NCBI GenBank assembly: GCA_029565675.1
Contig: JAKQNP010000025.1
Location: 1 to 64,000, forward strand
Source: a bacterium
GTDB taxonomy: Bacteria > Zhuqueibacterota > Zhuqueibacteria > Residuimicrobiales > Oceaniaggregativiventaceae
Length of the DNA: 64,000 nt
Direction of reading: 5' to 3'
This document shows positions 45,084 to 55,100 of the stretch, piece by piece. The first letter of the stretch is position 1. Every line of letters starts with the position of its first letter. The notes under the pieces are model-generated. The model did no database searches, had not been told where the DNA came from, and saw only the letters and a list, made by a program, of their open reading frames with translations. The position numbers and the translations under genes are program-made.

Positions 45084-46649
45084 TCAGATAAACTCTTTTT
45101 CCGCCTGCCAGATTTGCGCAAAGGAAAACTGTGGGCCGCGGCAGATGAAGAACTGGCGGCCGTTTTCATGCGGCATGGCATAGGGATGGTTCGTGGTCGC
45201 CGCCAGTTCGACCTGGGTGAAGCGGCCGGGCCCCTGCAGATCGGCCAGGTTTTCCTCTGTCGTGCGATGGGCGCCCATGATAATGGCCACAGTCATGGGC
45301 CGATCGAGACGGCTTTGCCCCCACAGCCAGTAATTGTTGTGCGGACAGAGCGCCGGCGGCAAGCCATGACGGCGGCCGAAGAAATCGATGGCGGCCGCCT
45401 GTCCATAATTGCGCACATAGATCACACACCCGGACTGCTCTTCCGGCGTCAATTGCCTGTAAATCGCCGCGACCTGTTCGACCATCTCCTCCCACCCGAA
45501 CATGTCGGCATAATACTGCGGCAAATCCATCAGCGGCGAATGCTCTTCCGGTTGTGGCGTCATTCCAAGGGCATTCTGGTAAGCGATGAATTTTTCCACC
45601 GGCAGCACCGGAACGGCAAAAGGCATGACCAGCACACTCAGAAGGACCAGAGCGATCACGAAAACGGGCCGCACCCCTTTCCAGGAAAATCGCTCCAGCA
45701 GCACGGCGCCGGCGGCGAGAAACGGCGCGTAGATGGGGGTCAGATAAAAGACCTTGGCATGGGTGAGGATCATCACGGCAAAGATCAGCACATAGGCCCA
45801 GGCGAAGAACCGCACTTTTCTGCCGGAAGGATGCAAGCCGAAGAAGGCCAATCCGAGCAGCCAGAGCAGGGATTGGGCGAATCCGGACTGCATAAACTGC
45901 CCGAGGAGAAATTCGACGGGCGGCAGGGCGACATTTTTCTCGCCCGCGGCGCGGCGCATGAACTCCAGCGAGGGAAAATCATTGTTCACCTGCCAGAGGA
46001 TATGGGGCAGGAAGAGCAGAAAGGCGATCAGCGCGCCCAGCCAGAAGCGGCGGTCGAGCAGCTGCCGCCGCTGTGCGGTGAGCAGCAGTCCGGCGCCAAG
46101 GCCGGCGATCAGAAAGCCCACCGAATACTTGTTGAGCAAACCCAGTCCGGCGGCCACACCAAACCAGCTCCACCAGTCAGGACGCTCCTGCACGATGATT
46201 TTAATCGCGATCCAGGCGAGCAACGCCCAGAAAAAGAGATCAAAGGCGTTGAGGGAGTAATAGCGCGCGGCGTTGCCGAGGATGACGGGCGAGAGGGCGG
46301 CCGCGGCGGCGGCCAGGAGCTGCGCGAATCTTTTGCCGCCCAACAGGCGCGCCATCGAAGCGGCCAGCACCACCACACCGGCACCGGCCAGGGCCGGCAC
46401 GAAACGGATGGCAACCAGCGAATCACCGAACAGCCAGCGCGTCGCAGCAAGGATCAGCGCGCTCAGGGGCGGCTGATCCACGTAGCCCCAGGCGAGATGG
46501 TCGCTGCAGGCGATGTAATAGAGTTCATCGCGAAAGTAGCCGTAACGGCCGTGCAAGACCACATTCAACAGCAGCTTCAGCCCCGCGATTCCCCACACCC
46601 ACACAGCAGCGCTCCTGAACAGCTGTTGCGCGGTAATTTTAATTCTCAT
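45084..46649 (-). CDS. Multi-pass glycosyltransferase, GT39/PMT_2-like
   Basis: 521 residues from the ATG at 46649 (GGGAGGA before it). YGYFRDELYYIACSDHLAWG carries the Asp-Glu of PMT_2 transferases, and GYVDQPPLSALILAATRWL the next loop. About eleven membrane helices, then a soluble C-terminal domain (EEQSGCVIYVRNYGQAAAID). Likely adds an amino-arabinose-like or other sugar from a polyprenyl donor to lipid or protein. A long frame on the other strand is a mirror of its codon bias. Confidence 0.82.
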   Translation of the reverse strand: MRIKITAQQLFRSAAVWVWGIAGLKLLLNVVLHGRYGYFRDELYYIACSDHLAWGYVDQPPLSALILAATRWLFGDSLVAIRFVPALAGAGVVVLAASMARLLGGKRFAQLLAAAAAALSPVILGNAARYYSLNAFDLFFWALLAWIAIKIIVQERPDWWSWFGVAAGLGLLNKYSVGFLIAGLGAGLLLTAQRRQLLDRRFWLGALIAFLLFLPHILWQVNNDFPSLEFMRRAAGEKNVALPPVEFLLGQFMQSGFAQSLLWLLGLAFFGLHPSGRKVRFFAWAYVLIFAVMILTHAKVFYLTPIYAPFLAAGAVLLERFSWKGVRPVFVIALVLLSVLVMPFAVPVLPVEKFIAYQNALGMTPQPEEHSPLMDLPQYYADMFGWEEMVEQVAAIYRQLTPEEQSGCVIYVRNYGQAAAIDFFGRRHGLPPALCPHNNYWLWGQSRLDRPMTVAIIMGAHRTTEENLADLQGPGRFTQVELAATTNHPYAMPHENGRQFFICRGPQFSFAQIWQAEKEFI

Positions 46650-46746
46650 GCTTTTCCTCCCGTTTGGATCGCGTATCCGTGGTGTCCTACCATGACCGAT
46701 CACCTGCATGTCGCATCCGCAGGAGAGTTTGCTCCACCTCCACGGC

Positions 46747-47682
46747 TCATTTCAAAATAAGGAATTTATTTCTCAGTATATAATGATCATTCAAGACGAG
46801 TCGAACAAAGTATAGACCGCCGGGAAGGTGTTGGCAATTCAAGATGATATCCTGTTTGCCTGGCGGCAAGATTCCGAAGGCTTCCCAATACACCGCTTCA
46901 CCCCTGATATTGAATACCGACAAGTCAACATTGGCCGGCCGCATCAAATCGAATTCGATCCGGGTCGATCCGTTGAACGGGTTTGGATAGTTGATGACCT
47001 GATCATGGTCGGCAGGACGATCTGGGGAAGGTCCGGATTTGACGCCGACAACACAGTCCACCAGCCTGGCTCTGAAACCGATCGGCCCCGTATGGTGGGT
47101 TTCTTGCATACTCCAGTGAACTCTTTTGAACAGGCCGGTTTTATGCCGAAACAACAAGGAATCGCGCGGCCAGGTGAACGGCCAGGTGATAAGCGAATCC
47201 TCGAAATGATCGCTGAATCGATAGACCTCTTGCCGATCAAGGAATTGCCAGATTCGTATTTCACGATTCATGCTGACGCTCAGGCTGTCATTCAATTCTT
47301 GTGCATCACAGGTGATTTGATGCCGGCCCAATTGGGACTCGGTCAGTTTTAACTGAACGGTGTCCCTGACCATATAGGTGGAGTCGATTCCCCAATCCAG
47401 CGCTTGCTTGTTGTATCTTTGGATATCGACAATTTGCGAAATGGACCACTCGACGGTATAGTCATCGACAAGGGATGAATCATCGACTGTATAAACCACC
47501 ACACCTGAATCGGTCTGGCTGTGATCGAATGTGCCAACCCAATAGGTCGTATCGAATGAGGTATATTCATAAACAAACCTGTTGCCGATGGACAGGGGAA
47601 ATAAATCGTACGGTTGGCCAGGGATGGGGTTGGCCAACAGCAAAAAAAGAAAAACAAGCAAATCTCTGTGGCGTTTCAACAT
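46747..47682 (-). CDS. Secreted protein with C-terminal type A sorting domain
   Basis: 311 residues. Signal peptide (DLLVFLFLLLANPIPGQ), then an unrecognised beta-rich domain (YDLFPLSIGNRFVYEYTSFD, VDDYTVEWSISQIV). From about 228: NYPNPFNGSTRIEFDLM, VFNIRGEAVYW and GGLYFVRLVLNDH, the surface-sorting module. Probably cell-surface or released. No function can be named. Confidence 0.78.
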   Translation of the reverse strand: MLKRHRDLLVFLFLLLANPIPGQPYDLFPLSIGNRFVYEYTSFDTTYWVGTFDHSQTDSGVVVYTVDDSSLVDDYTVEWSISQIVDIQRYNKQALDWGIDSTYMVRDTVQLKLTESQLGRHQITCDAQELNDSLSVSMNREIRIWQFLDRQEVYRFSDHFEDSLITWPFTWPRDSLLFRHKTGLFKRVHWSMQETHHTGPIGFRARLVDCVVGVKSGPSPDRPADHDQVINYPNPFNGSTRIEFDLMRPANVDLSVFNIRGEAVYWEAFGILPPGKQDIILNCQHLPGGLYFVRLVLNDHYILRNKFLILK

Positions 47683-47820
47683 TCGAGAGTCGCTCCATTT
47701 TGCTCAACCAGCAGTTCCCATTCTGCACACCATTGGCGCCGCGCCTTCCGCAGCAAAGCTGGCGTTCGACTGCACAAAAGCCACCAACAGGCCAGGTGAA
47801 AGCCGTTGCGGACCGAAGGT

Positions 47821-48306
47821 CTATTCGAATTTATACTCCCAATACCCCACATCGAGCCATCGGTTGAACTTTTTCCCGATTTCTTCGAATCGCGCCACTT
47901 GCCGAAATCCCATCTTTTCGTGCAGCTTTTGACTTTTTTCATTCGGCAGGGTGATTCCTGCTACCAGGACATGAACACCTGATTCCCGCAGTTCGTCGAT
48001 CAATTTCGCAGTCAAGGCTGTTCCTATTCCTCTGCCACAGTGATCCTTTTCCACATAGACCGTTGTTTCGACTGAATGCCGATAGGCAGACCTTGCTCGC
48101 CATTTTGTTGCGTAACAATATCCGACCGCCTTTCCTGCTTCTGCATAGACCAACCAGGGATAATCGGCGGTACAGGCCTCGATCCTTTTCCGCATTTCCA
48201 TGGGGGTTATCGGTTCCTCTTCAAATGTGACAACCGTATTCTCGATGTAATAATTGTAGATGTCGGTTATCTGCTCTGCATCTGCAATCTCAACAGGACG
48301 AATCAT
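47821..48306 (-). CDS. GNAT N-acetyltransferase, phosphinothricin-acetyltransferase-like
   Basis: 161 residues from the ATG at 48306 (GAGGTC before it). IRPVEIADAEQITDIYNYYI, VTFEEEPITPMEMRKRI, VEKDHCGRGIGTALTAKLI (acetyl-CoA loop) and VLVAGITLPNEKSQKLHEKM are the Pat/Bar-type landmarks. It acetylates the amine of a small molecule. Physiological substrates of such proteins are often methionine sulfoximine-like or tryptophan-like. Confidence 0.9.
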   Translation of the reverse strand: MIRPVEIADAEQITDIYNYYIENTVVTFEEEPITPMEMRKRIEACTADYPWLVYAEAGKAVGYCYATKWRARSAYRHSVETTVYVEKDHCGRGIGTALTAKLIDELRESGVHVLVAGITLPNEKSQKLHEKMGFRQVARFEEIGKKFNRWLDVGYWEYKFE

Positions 48307-48504
48307 TCTGACCTCGCAGCAGTGTCCCCGCATTGGACGGGACACCAATGTAAATTTTCCCAACCTATTTTGCGGCAACTTGCCTCGAACCGGTGATCCT
48401 GCATTGTCAGGAGTTGCCGGCTCGCTTGTGCCCCACCCGAGCCAATTCATCCCGTTGACAGGCTGATAGGCTGGGGCGCATGGCGACAGGGCCGGGCCGG
48501 TCGG

Positions 48505-48840
48505 TTATCGGAATTTCCGTTGATCATCGGCGTCAAACTCGAGAAATTCCACCGGCGCACCGTTGCACAGCACGAATGCGACAGTCACACCCTCGGAAGG
48601 ACGGTTGGGCTCGATCAAAACTTGTTGCCCGGCGATTGCCGCGGCCAGGTCGTCCACCTCGAACGCAACATGCGCGACTGTTTTCACCAGCTCGGGAAGC
48701 GGGCAGTCAGCCTCGTAACGCATCCACTGAATGCCGAAAGGATTGTCCGCATGATCGGTACAATACATCTTGCAGGCCGCTACATAGGTCTCCCCTGCCC
48801 TGGCTAAAGTTGTCGGTATGCCGAGGTGATGGTATCTCAT
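48505..48840 (-). CDS. VOC/glyoxalase-superfamily protein
   Basis: 111 residues from 48840; an upstream ATG at 48858 is also open. YHHLGIPTT, an unusual Cys pair region (CKMYCTDHADN), VAHVAFEVDDLAAAIAG and APVEFLEFD give the two beta-alpha-beta-beta-beta modules and the metal-site His and Glu. A small dioxygenase or isomerase-like protein of unknown substrate. Confidence 0.82.
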   Translation of the reverse strand: MRYHHLGIPTTLARAGETYVAACKMYCTDHADNPFGIQWMRYEADCPLPELVKTVAHVAFEVDDLAAAIAGQQVLIEPNRPSEGVTVAFVLCNGAPVEFLEFDADDQRKFR

Positions 48841-48923
48841 CCGATCCGATCCTTTCATTTCGAGTGGGCCGATCTCCGCCTGATCGGCGAAAGGGTTTGT
48901 CTCTCCGAGTCCGGTTGCAGCGA

Positions 48924-49310
48924 CTATCGAATCCTTTTGCGGGCGGTCGACCTGGCACGCGCCTCTATTGCCCTGAACCGGACGATATCCGCGATAAGGT
49001 CGAAAGGGATTGGCTTGTCGATAAGAAACTTGACCGAGCCTTTTGCGCTCTCGTAAGGTGCCAGCTCCTCCTTGAACGCCTCAATGCCGGATGGGGTCGG
49101 ATAGAATCCGATATGATTCTTGAATGCCGCAAAATGCACCAGATTTCCATTTAAAACAAAGGTCGGAATTTGGTATCGGATCGCTTCGGCTGCATCGGGT
49201 GCGATTCTTTTTATGAGCGTTCGCAGCTGTTGCAGAAGCAGTTGCACATCGTGCGGAAAGCCGGCGATATATTCGTCGATACTCTGAGGGCCTTGCCTGG
49301 CCGTTTTCAT
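48924..49310 (-). CDS. DUF1801/YdhG-family protein
   Basis: 128 residues from the ATG at 49310 behind GAGGAG. SIDEYIAGFPHDVQLLLQQL, AEAIRYQIPTFVLNGNLVHF and AAFKNHIGFYPTPSGIEAF are the family signature, ending in a basic tail (ARARSTARKRIR). Relatives are called iron chaperones or phosphoribosyl-binding proteins; role uncertain. Confidence 0.9.
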   Translation of the reverse strand: MKTARQGPQSIDEYIAGFPHDVQLLLQQLRTLIKRIAPDAAEAIRYQIPTFVLNGNLVHFAAFKNHIGFYPTPSGIEAFKEELAPYESAKGSVKFLIDKPIPFDLIADIVRFRAIEARARSTARKRIR

Positions 49311-49582
49311 TGCGGTTCTCCTCGCCAAAATCGATAAGAATGGCTCTGATGCCAAACGTTGCTCCAGCTGCAAAGATCTCGTGTATGCGCGCCTGCTCCT
49401 TGATTTTTTAAGCCCAGACCGCGGCCATTTATACAGCCTGTGCACGAGGTGAGAGAGTAGAGAATAGGGAATAGCCTGGCGCTTCTCCTCTGATTTCTTG
49501 CTCTGCTATTCGACATATGGCGATCTCTTATCCTTCCCCTTGCAGCCGCTGCGGGCTCTCCCAGCAAAACATGGGTCGCATT

Positions 49583-49990
49583 TTATCTCAACAGGAGCAT
49601 TTTTCTGGCAATCGAATGGAACCCGCTCTGCAAACGGACCAGATAAACACCGCTGGCCATTTTGCCGCCATCGATTACCGCGGCATGAGCTCCGGTCTTC
49701 TGGAAACCATCGAACAGAGTCATGATTGTTTCGCCGCGGAGCTTGGTGATCGTCAGGCTGATACGGCAGTCCTGCTCGAGCGAATAGCGAATCGTTGTAG
49801 AGGCATTGAATGGATTTGGATAATTCTGGGCCTGCCTGCAGCAACACGGAATTTGTATAAGCGAGATTTTCACTGTACGGCCACAGCCTTTGCCGGCTCG
49901 CCTGCCAGTCAAAAGCCCAGGCGGTATCCTGGCTGCAAGACCATTTGTAAGATAAAAATTCCTGCAGTGACGCATTGTGGGTTGGCGCGA
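49583..49990 (-). pseudogene. Remnant of a secreted protein: orphan type A sorting domain
   Basis: The last 83 codons (from about 49831 down to 49583) read AQNYPNPFNASTTIRYSLEQ, GGKMASGVYLVRLQSG and end KMLLLR. Upstream the coding signal moves to another frame (SCSQDTAWAFDWQASRQRLW near 49850-49970) and no start or signal peptide is found. A frameshifted, 5'-truncated gene. 50069-50350 holds nothing recognisable. Confidence 0.75.
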
Positions 49991-50350
49991 ACGGAGTGCC
50001 CTTGGCGAAATTGCATGCAGACCTTTGGCGTCACCCGATCTCTCTTTGGCCTGCCCCTGCATGATCACCTGCTTCCTTAAAGAAATTTAACCAGGTGGGC
50101 ACTGGAAAGCAAGAATATTTCCTCTGCCCGCCCTGGTTCGGCTGCGCCTACTGACGTATAGAGGGCAAAACAGCCATCGGAGCATTAACAAGATCGTACT
50201 CTGCTCTCCCGTCGACGCTATTCGCGCATTTATAGACCTTTAGATAAAAAAACGATTCCGGTTGCGCAAGTGGCTGACGATCGGCTTTGCTTTCGAGACT
50301 CGCAGACCGGATCCCCGCGCTTGTGCCGCAATGCCGGGAGCTTGATCAAT

Positions 50351-51001
50351 TCACCGCAGTTTCCTTTTGAAGAATGCGGCAAGAGCAACAGTCGCGCCTG
50401 GCAAGGTCACCGCCCATGCCGACGCACCCCAGATCAAAGGATGATAAAAGGTTTGCAGAGCGATAAACGGCATAATGAGGCCATTGGCGATGAAAAACCA
50501 GCGCACTGCCTTTTCCAATCCCGCTCCCGCAAAAATGAATGCAGCAAAAAGAGTGGACAAACTCATAAAGCTGTATCCAAGAAGGTCAACTGAATAGGTA
50601 AATGAGTTAAAGACATTGAACAAGAAAGGCCGGATGTGGTCGCTGACCTCGCCGCGATAAAGGGCCGGGGCGACCAGAGTGAGCTGGACAAAATAGTTCA
50701 TGCAGATCAACGTGCCGTACATGATCGCAAACGCCAGTCCCGTTTGGCTCCAGATCTTTCGGTCTGCCGGCGCATGGCTGTGCACGCATCCCATCATGAC
50801 GACAAACGAGATCCCGAGAAACAGCGAAGGCACCAGCAGGATCACCAGACCATACCAGGTGCTGTCGTTCTCAGGACCACCGCCGGATCCCATGAGATCG
50901 AACCACTCGGCAAGCTGTCCGATAACATAGGCAATGCTGAAAATGGACGCGAAAACGGCTGACCAGAAACCGAGCTTGTAAACACTCTTTTGTGCTGACA
51001 T
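50351..51001 (-). CDS. Integral membrane protein of unknown function
   Basis: 216 residues, AAGGAGATCC before the ATG. Six hydrophobic segments (FWSAVFASIFSIAYVIGQLA, LVILLVPSLFLGISFVVMMG, YSFMSLSTLFAAFIFAGAG, ending WAVTLPGATVALAAFF). The ASAWAV and FLFNVFNSFTYSVDLLGY features resemble unannotated small transporters. No catalytic motif. Stands alone. Confidence 0.8.
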   Translation of the reverse strand: MSAQKSVYKLGFWSAVFASIFSIAYVIGQLAEWFDLMGSGGGPENDSTWYGLVILLVPSLFLGISFVVMMGCVHSHAPADRKIWSQTGLAFAIMYGTLICMNYFVQLTLVAPALYRGEVSDHIRPFLFNVFNSFTYSVDLLGYSFMSLSTLFAAFIFAGAGLEKAVRWFFIANGLIMPFIALQTFYHPLIWGASAWAVTLPGATVALAAFFKRKLR

Positions 51002-51737
51002 ACGGATCTCCTTCTTTTGTTAGAGAAAGGTCTATCCCTTCCTGCAGGCCAGGGCGTCGTCTGCAAAACCGGCCTGCAGACGAGTGGTTTTGAAAAGCAC
51101 GAAATGCGATGATCCGCCGCATTTTTATCCAAAAATCGCTGCCGGGCAATTTAAAAAGCCGGCAGCATACAATCTTCAGACTGCCGACCGAATAAAAGCA
51201 TCTCTGTTATCGGTAACGCAACCCGGCCATGATCTCTAGCCCTGCCCTGCAACCGGGCATAATCGGGAAAACGCTTTTTGAACCGTGGAGGCCTGCGCGA
51301 AATGAATTCCGGTCCGTGCGGGGTATGACCGTCTCCTGGGAAGCAGCAAATCGAGGATGCCAGCTGTAATCGAATAATTATAGTTAATTCATTATGCTGT
51401 ATTAGTCAAGGAAAAAGTTGTTTTTTTTTAGCAATCAGGTTTTGCGCATTGATCGACAAAAAATCTTTTTAGCCGCAGTGAGGTGGATATAAAGGGCTAA
51501 AGGCGGGCGGGATCGATGGAATGGAACAGGAAAGAGCGGACAAATCCGTCGAAAATGAGGTTATCGCCTGCCAATGCAAATGATGAAAACAGCAATCCAG
51601 CAGCTGTTCTCCAAGTTTGCAAATACAATACTTGCGCTGTTGCATCACGCAAGCGACGGCTGTCTGCAAAGGCCGGCCATGAGCTCCGTATTGCCTGGTG
51701 CAAGAGATGGAAAAAATCGTAACCAGCCGAGTGCGCC
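51002..51737. other. Long intergenic stretch after the arsenic operon
   Basis: 735 bp with no supported gene. It includes an AT-rich segment with a T-run near 51420. No riboswitch or repeat matching the other copies was found. Frames here mirror nearby codon bias only. Confidence 0.5.
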
Positions 51738-52436
51738 TCAGATCGACTGCAGAAGCAGATAGATCCCACCGGCGATAACCAGCAGGCCACACAAGCGTTT
51801 GGCCCACAGAACGCCCGCGTTTTCAGTGACCCGGTCGAGGTAATCCTGCGCTTTTTTCGCCAGGGTGCCGAAAAACACAATAACTCCACTATGCCCGAGC
51901 GCAAAAAAGAGGATCAGCAAAACCGCAGAGACAAACGACCCCTGGGCCCTGGTAAAAGCCACGCCGAGCACCGGGGCGATAAAAGCAAATGTACAGGGTC
52001 CCAGGGCGATGCCGAACACCAACCCCAGCAGCAAGGCCGAAAGCAATCCCTGGCGGGGACGGTTCCGGGGCACAAAAGACCAATCGAGCCGGAACACGTC
52101 CAACAGATGGAGCCCGACGACAAAGAACACCGCCACGACAAGAAGGTTGCCCACACGGCCGAGATCCCCCATCAGCCGTCCAAGAGATGCGGTGATCACG
52201 CCGATAAGGGCGATCGACAGCAGGATGCCGATGGCGAAGACCAGCGAAAACCCAAAAGCCCGGGCAGTGGTCTTTTTCCCCTGACTCATGACAAAGCCAA
52301 TGACCAGCGGAATGCTGGACAAATGACAGGGACTGAGCAGAATGCTCAACAAACCCCAGACAAAGGCACTCGCCAAAGAGAGCCACAGGTTTTGCGACAA
52401 GGCGGTGGAGAGGGTGGAAAACAAATCCTGAATCAT
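51738..52436 (-). CDS. CcdA/DsbD-beta-like transmembrane thiol-electron transporter
   Basis: 232 residues, six membrane helices. The two membrane-embedded cysteines typical of CcdA/DsbD are present: LLSPCHLSSIP (Cys37) and IALGPCTFAFIAP (Cys148). It passes electrons from cytoplasmic thioredoxin to an outer-face acceptor, most simply the thioredoxin-like lipoprotein encoded just upstream. Last gene of the leftward arsenic run. Confidence 0.87.
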   Translation of the reverse strand: MIQDLFSTLSTALSQNLWLSLASAFVWGLLSILLSPCHLSSIPLVIGFVMSQGKKTTARAFGFSLVFAIGILLSIALIGVITASLGRLMGDLGRVGNLLVVAVFFVVGLHLLDVFRLDWSFVPRNRPRQGLLSALLLGLVFGIALGPCTFAFIAPVLGVAFTRAQGSFVSAVLLILFFALGHSGVIVFFGTLAKKAQDYLDRVTENAGVLWAKRLCGLLVIAGGIYLLLQSI

Positions 52437-52586
52437 CTCTGTTTTACCCGGATTTTTGCGTTCAATGCTTTGGACCGAAATGAAAAGCCGATCACCTGAG
52501 ACTGAAAAATCGGTTTGTTTCCCAGATACCCTTCGGTTCCGCCGGCTGTGATGGAATGGATTCGGTATCAGACGCGCGGATCGGTA

Positions 52587-52985
52587 TTATTGATCGATGG
52601 GTGTCAGCCCCTGCTCCTGCAGGAAAACATCGATCTCTTTTTCCGGCAGAAATCCCTCGTGGCGCATGAGTTCGTTGCTATCCTTGTCGAGAAAAACCTG
52701 GGTGGGAATCAGTTTGATTTTGTATTCCTGGGCATACCTTTTTTGATCCGCTTGCCAGACATCGTAAAAAACGACCTCGATCTGATCACCGTATTTTTCT
52801 TCGATCGATTTCATGATGGGTTGCATGGCTTTGCAGGGGATACAGTTGACCGAGCCGAGCTCGACAAAGGTGATTCTGGCGCCGCCGGTCTTTCCCATTT
52901 CTGCATCTTTTTGCGAGTCTGCTTTTGTTCCACAGCCGAGCAGCGCGACCAGAGCCGATAAGATGAGCAGTCTTTCGATTCGCAT
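52587..52985 (-). CDS. Thioredoxin-like lipoprotein
   Basis: 132 residues. Lipobox LLGC puts a lipid on Cys18. The redox motif is CIPC (Cys48-51) inside FVELGSVNCIPCKAMQPIMK, with cis-Pro in KLIPTQVFLDKD. Faces the periplasm on the inner membrane. AAAGGAAA precedes the start. Expected partner of the CcdA-like protein, 150 bp downstream. Confidence 0.88.
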   Translation of the reverse strand: MRIERLLILSALVALLGCGTKADSQKDAEMGKTGGARITFVELGSVNCIPCKAMQPIMKSIEEKYGDQIEVVFYDVWQADQKRYAQEYKIKLIPTQVFLDKDSNELMRHEGFLPEKEIDVFLQEQGLTPIDQ

Positions 52986-53031
52986 GTTTTTCCTTTCGTT
53001 GCAAACTGACTGAAGCGCTTGTTTGTTCTTT

Positions 53032-53262
53032 TCAGCGGATCCACTCGAGAATTTGCTTTTCGTCAGGCAGTTTGCCGCTGCTTCTCACTTCACCATCGAC
53101 GACCAGACCCGGCGTCATCATCACACCATAGGACATAATCTCTTCGATTTCGGTCACCTTGATCAGATCGATCTCGATGCTGTTGTCGGCAGCGACTTTG
53201 CGCACACGCTCTTCAAGCGCCTTGCATTTGGGGCAGCCTTTGCCCAGAATTCTGATTTGCAT
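53032..53262 (-). CDS. Small redox-active disulfide protein (thioredoxin-like, CPKC)
   Basis: 76 residues, AGGAGGG before the ATG. IRILGKGCPKCKALEERVR and VMMTPGLVVDGEVRSSG are the family landmarks of the small thioredoxin-like proteins often encoded beside ArsP-type permeases. Cytoplasmic. It may recycle ArsC or the permease. Confidence 0.92.
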   Translation of the reverse strand: MQIRILGKGCPKCKALEERVRKVAADNSIEIDLIKVTEIEEIMSYGVMMTPGLVVDGEVRSSGKLPDEKQILEWIR

Positions 53263-53304
53263 GGTTTTGCCCTCCTGTCATTGAGAGACGGATTCAGAAA
53301 AGAA

Positions 53305-54498
53305 TTAGACTGTTCTTTCGGCTTGCGGGAACCCATGCCGGGTGCGCAGGCTGATTCGCACCAGCATAAGCATGACCGGCACCTCGATCAACACACCGAC
53401 GACGGTGGCCAGGGAAGCGCCGGAAGAGAGGCCGAAGAGCATGACCGAGGTGGCGATAGCGACTTCGAAATGGTTCGAAGCGCCGATCATGGCCGCCGGA
53501 GCAGCGTCGCGATAATTCAACCCGAGCAAACGAGCCAGGCCGTAACCGAGCCAGAAAATCAGGTTGGTTTGAATAAACAGCGGGACTGCAATCCAGAGGA
53601 TAATCAGAGGATTGGCCAGGATCACCTCGCCCTTGAAACTAAACAACAGCACCAGCGTCACCAACAGGGCTGCGATCGTAATCGGCGTCAGAACATGAAG
53701 AAATCTTTCCTTAAACCACATTTCGCCCTTTGTGCGGATCAGCCATCGTCTGGAAAAGTAACCCGCCAGAAGCGGAAGAGCCACATAAACGGAAATCGAA
53801 AGGAGCAAGGCCTGCCACGGCACCGGCAAACGGCCGACGCCGAGCAAAAAGCCGCCCAGCACGCCATAGAGCACCAGCATGGTCAGGGAATTGATCGCTA
53901 CCATGACCAGAGTCAGGCCGTCGTTGCCTTTTGCCAGGTAGCTCCAGACCAGGACCATGGCGGTGCAGGGAGCGATGCCCAACAGGATGCAGCCCGCCAG
54001 ATAGCTGCGCCACAAAGGGATCTCGAGCATCTTGACGCCATCGGCCAGGACCACGGTCCCGGCGCCATGCTGCGCGCCGACCGGCAGATCGAGGCCAAAA
54101 GGCATCTTGACCAAATCCGTGGCGTCGGCCCCGATGAATTGCCGGAAAACCACGCCGAGGAAAAGCAGCGCGATGGCATACATGGTAAAAGGTTTGACTG
54201 CCCAATTCACGAACAGCGTCAATCCAACCGGCTTGCCGCTCTTGCCGGCTTGAATAACCTGGGCGAAATCGATTTTGACCATGATGGGATACATCATGAA
54301 AAAGAGACAGACCGCAATTGGGATCGACACCACCGGCGCACTGTTGACATGAAGGGACAATCCGTCGAGAGTGCGGGCCACCCCCGGTGCGACACTCCCC
54401 AATACAATACCGCCAACGATGCAGAGCCCCACCCACAGGGTCAAATAGCGCTCAAAAACTGTCATACTCTGGGTTTCCGGAACAGCCTTGTGCTTCAT
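53305..54498 (-). CDS. acr3: Arsenite efflux transporter, ACR3 family
   Basis: 397 residues from the ATG at 54498 (GAGGAG before it). Ten membrane helices. [49 protein letters not shown] (the conserved Cys178) and [18 protein letters not shown] identify Acr3. It exports As(III) made by the arsenate reductase encoded upstream. Confidence 0.96.
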   Translation of the reverse strand: MKHKAVPETQSMTVFERYLTLWVGLCIVGGIVLGSVAPGVARTLDGLSLHVNSAPVVSIPIAVCLFFMMYPIMVKIDFAQVIQAGKSGKPVGLTLFVNWAVKPFTMYAIALLFLGVVFRQFIGADATDLVKMPFGLDLPVGAQHGAGTVVLADGVKMLEIPLWRSYLAGCILLGIAPCTAMVLVWSYLAKGNDGLTLVMVAINSLTMLVLYGVLGGFLLGVGRLPVPWQALLLSISVYVALPLLAGYFSRRWLIRTKGEMWFKERFLHVLTPITIAALLVTLVLLFSFKGEVILANPLIILWIAVPLFIQTNLIFWLGYGLARLLGLNYRDAAPAAMIGASNHFEVAIATSVMLFGLSSGASLATVVGVLIEVPVMLMLVRISLRTRHGFPQAERTV

Positions 54499-54616
54499 GC
54501 AACTCTCCTCAAACTCGTCGATCTCGTTAAAGGCTCCGGTATGGGGCGATCCGGCACAAACGAGAACAACGATTTTTTCTTTCGGTCTTGTCTTCTCCTG
54601 AATACGTTCCGCTCCA

Positions 54617-55048
54617 TCAGCTGGCGGTGCTTTGCGCTTTTCGCATAAAGTCACTAAATTCTTTTCGTATCTCGTCCCGCACCCGCCGAAAGACGGCCAG
54701 AATCTCGTCTTCGTTGCCGGCCGCCTCTGCCGGATCTTGAAAGCCTATGTGCAATTGCTCTTTGACCTCGCCCAGGAACATGGGACAGGTCTCTTTTGCA
54801 TGATCACAGACCGTGATAACCCAATCGAAACCTTGATCCACAAAGGCAGCGACATCTTGTGGTTTGGCAGCGGAAATATCGATGCCGATTTCAGCCATGA
54901 CCTGGACCGCTTTGGGATGAACCCGGGAAGAGGGGTGTGTCCCGGCAGAATAGACTTCCAGCTCCGGATCAAAGAATTTCAGCAAGCCCGCTGCCATTTG
55001 ACTGCGGCAGGAATTGCCTGTGCACAGAATCAATATGCGTTTTTTCAT
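54617..55048 (-). CDS. arsC: Arsenate reductase, thioredoxin-coupled (low-molecular-weight phosphatase fold)
   Basis: 143 residues from the ATG at 55048 (GAGGAG). [17 protein letters not shown] is the P-loop with Cys9 and Cys14. [15 protein letters not shown] holds Cys81 and Cys88, the relay pair of the thioredoxin-type enzymes. Reduces arsenate to arsenite. The two thioredoxin-like proteins downstream are natural electron donors. Confidence 0.96.
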   Translation of the reverse strand: MKKRILILCTGNSCRSQMAAGLLKFFDPELEVYSAGTHPSSRVHPKAVQVMAEIGIDISAAKPQDVAAFVDQGFDWVITVCDHAKETCPMFLGEVKEQLHIGFQDPAEAAGNEDEILAVFRRVRDEIRKEFSDFMRKAQSTAS

Positions 55049-55100
55049 ACCCGGCTCCTCAAAAACAGAATCAGCATCCTGTTGTTGTAAAAATTGTCTG

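Noticed and set aside
45114-46760. 548-codon plus-strand frame
   Set aside because: Antisense to the GT39-like gene; the product is a low-complexity His/Gln/Gly-rich sequence with no fold.
53023-54648. 541-codon plus-strand frame
   Set aside because: Antisense shadow of acr3 and the small thioredoxin-like gene; His/Gln-rich without domains.
54499-54654. N-terminal extension of acr3 with a [13 protein letters not shown]-like segment
   Set aside because: It overlaps the arsC 3' end and the ATG at 54498 has a good ribosome site; the extension is not conserved in Acr3.
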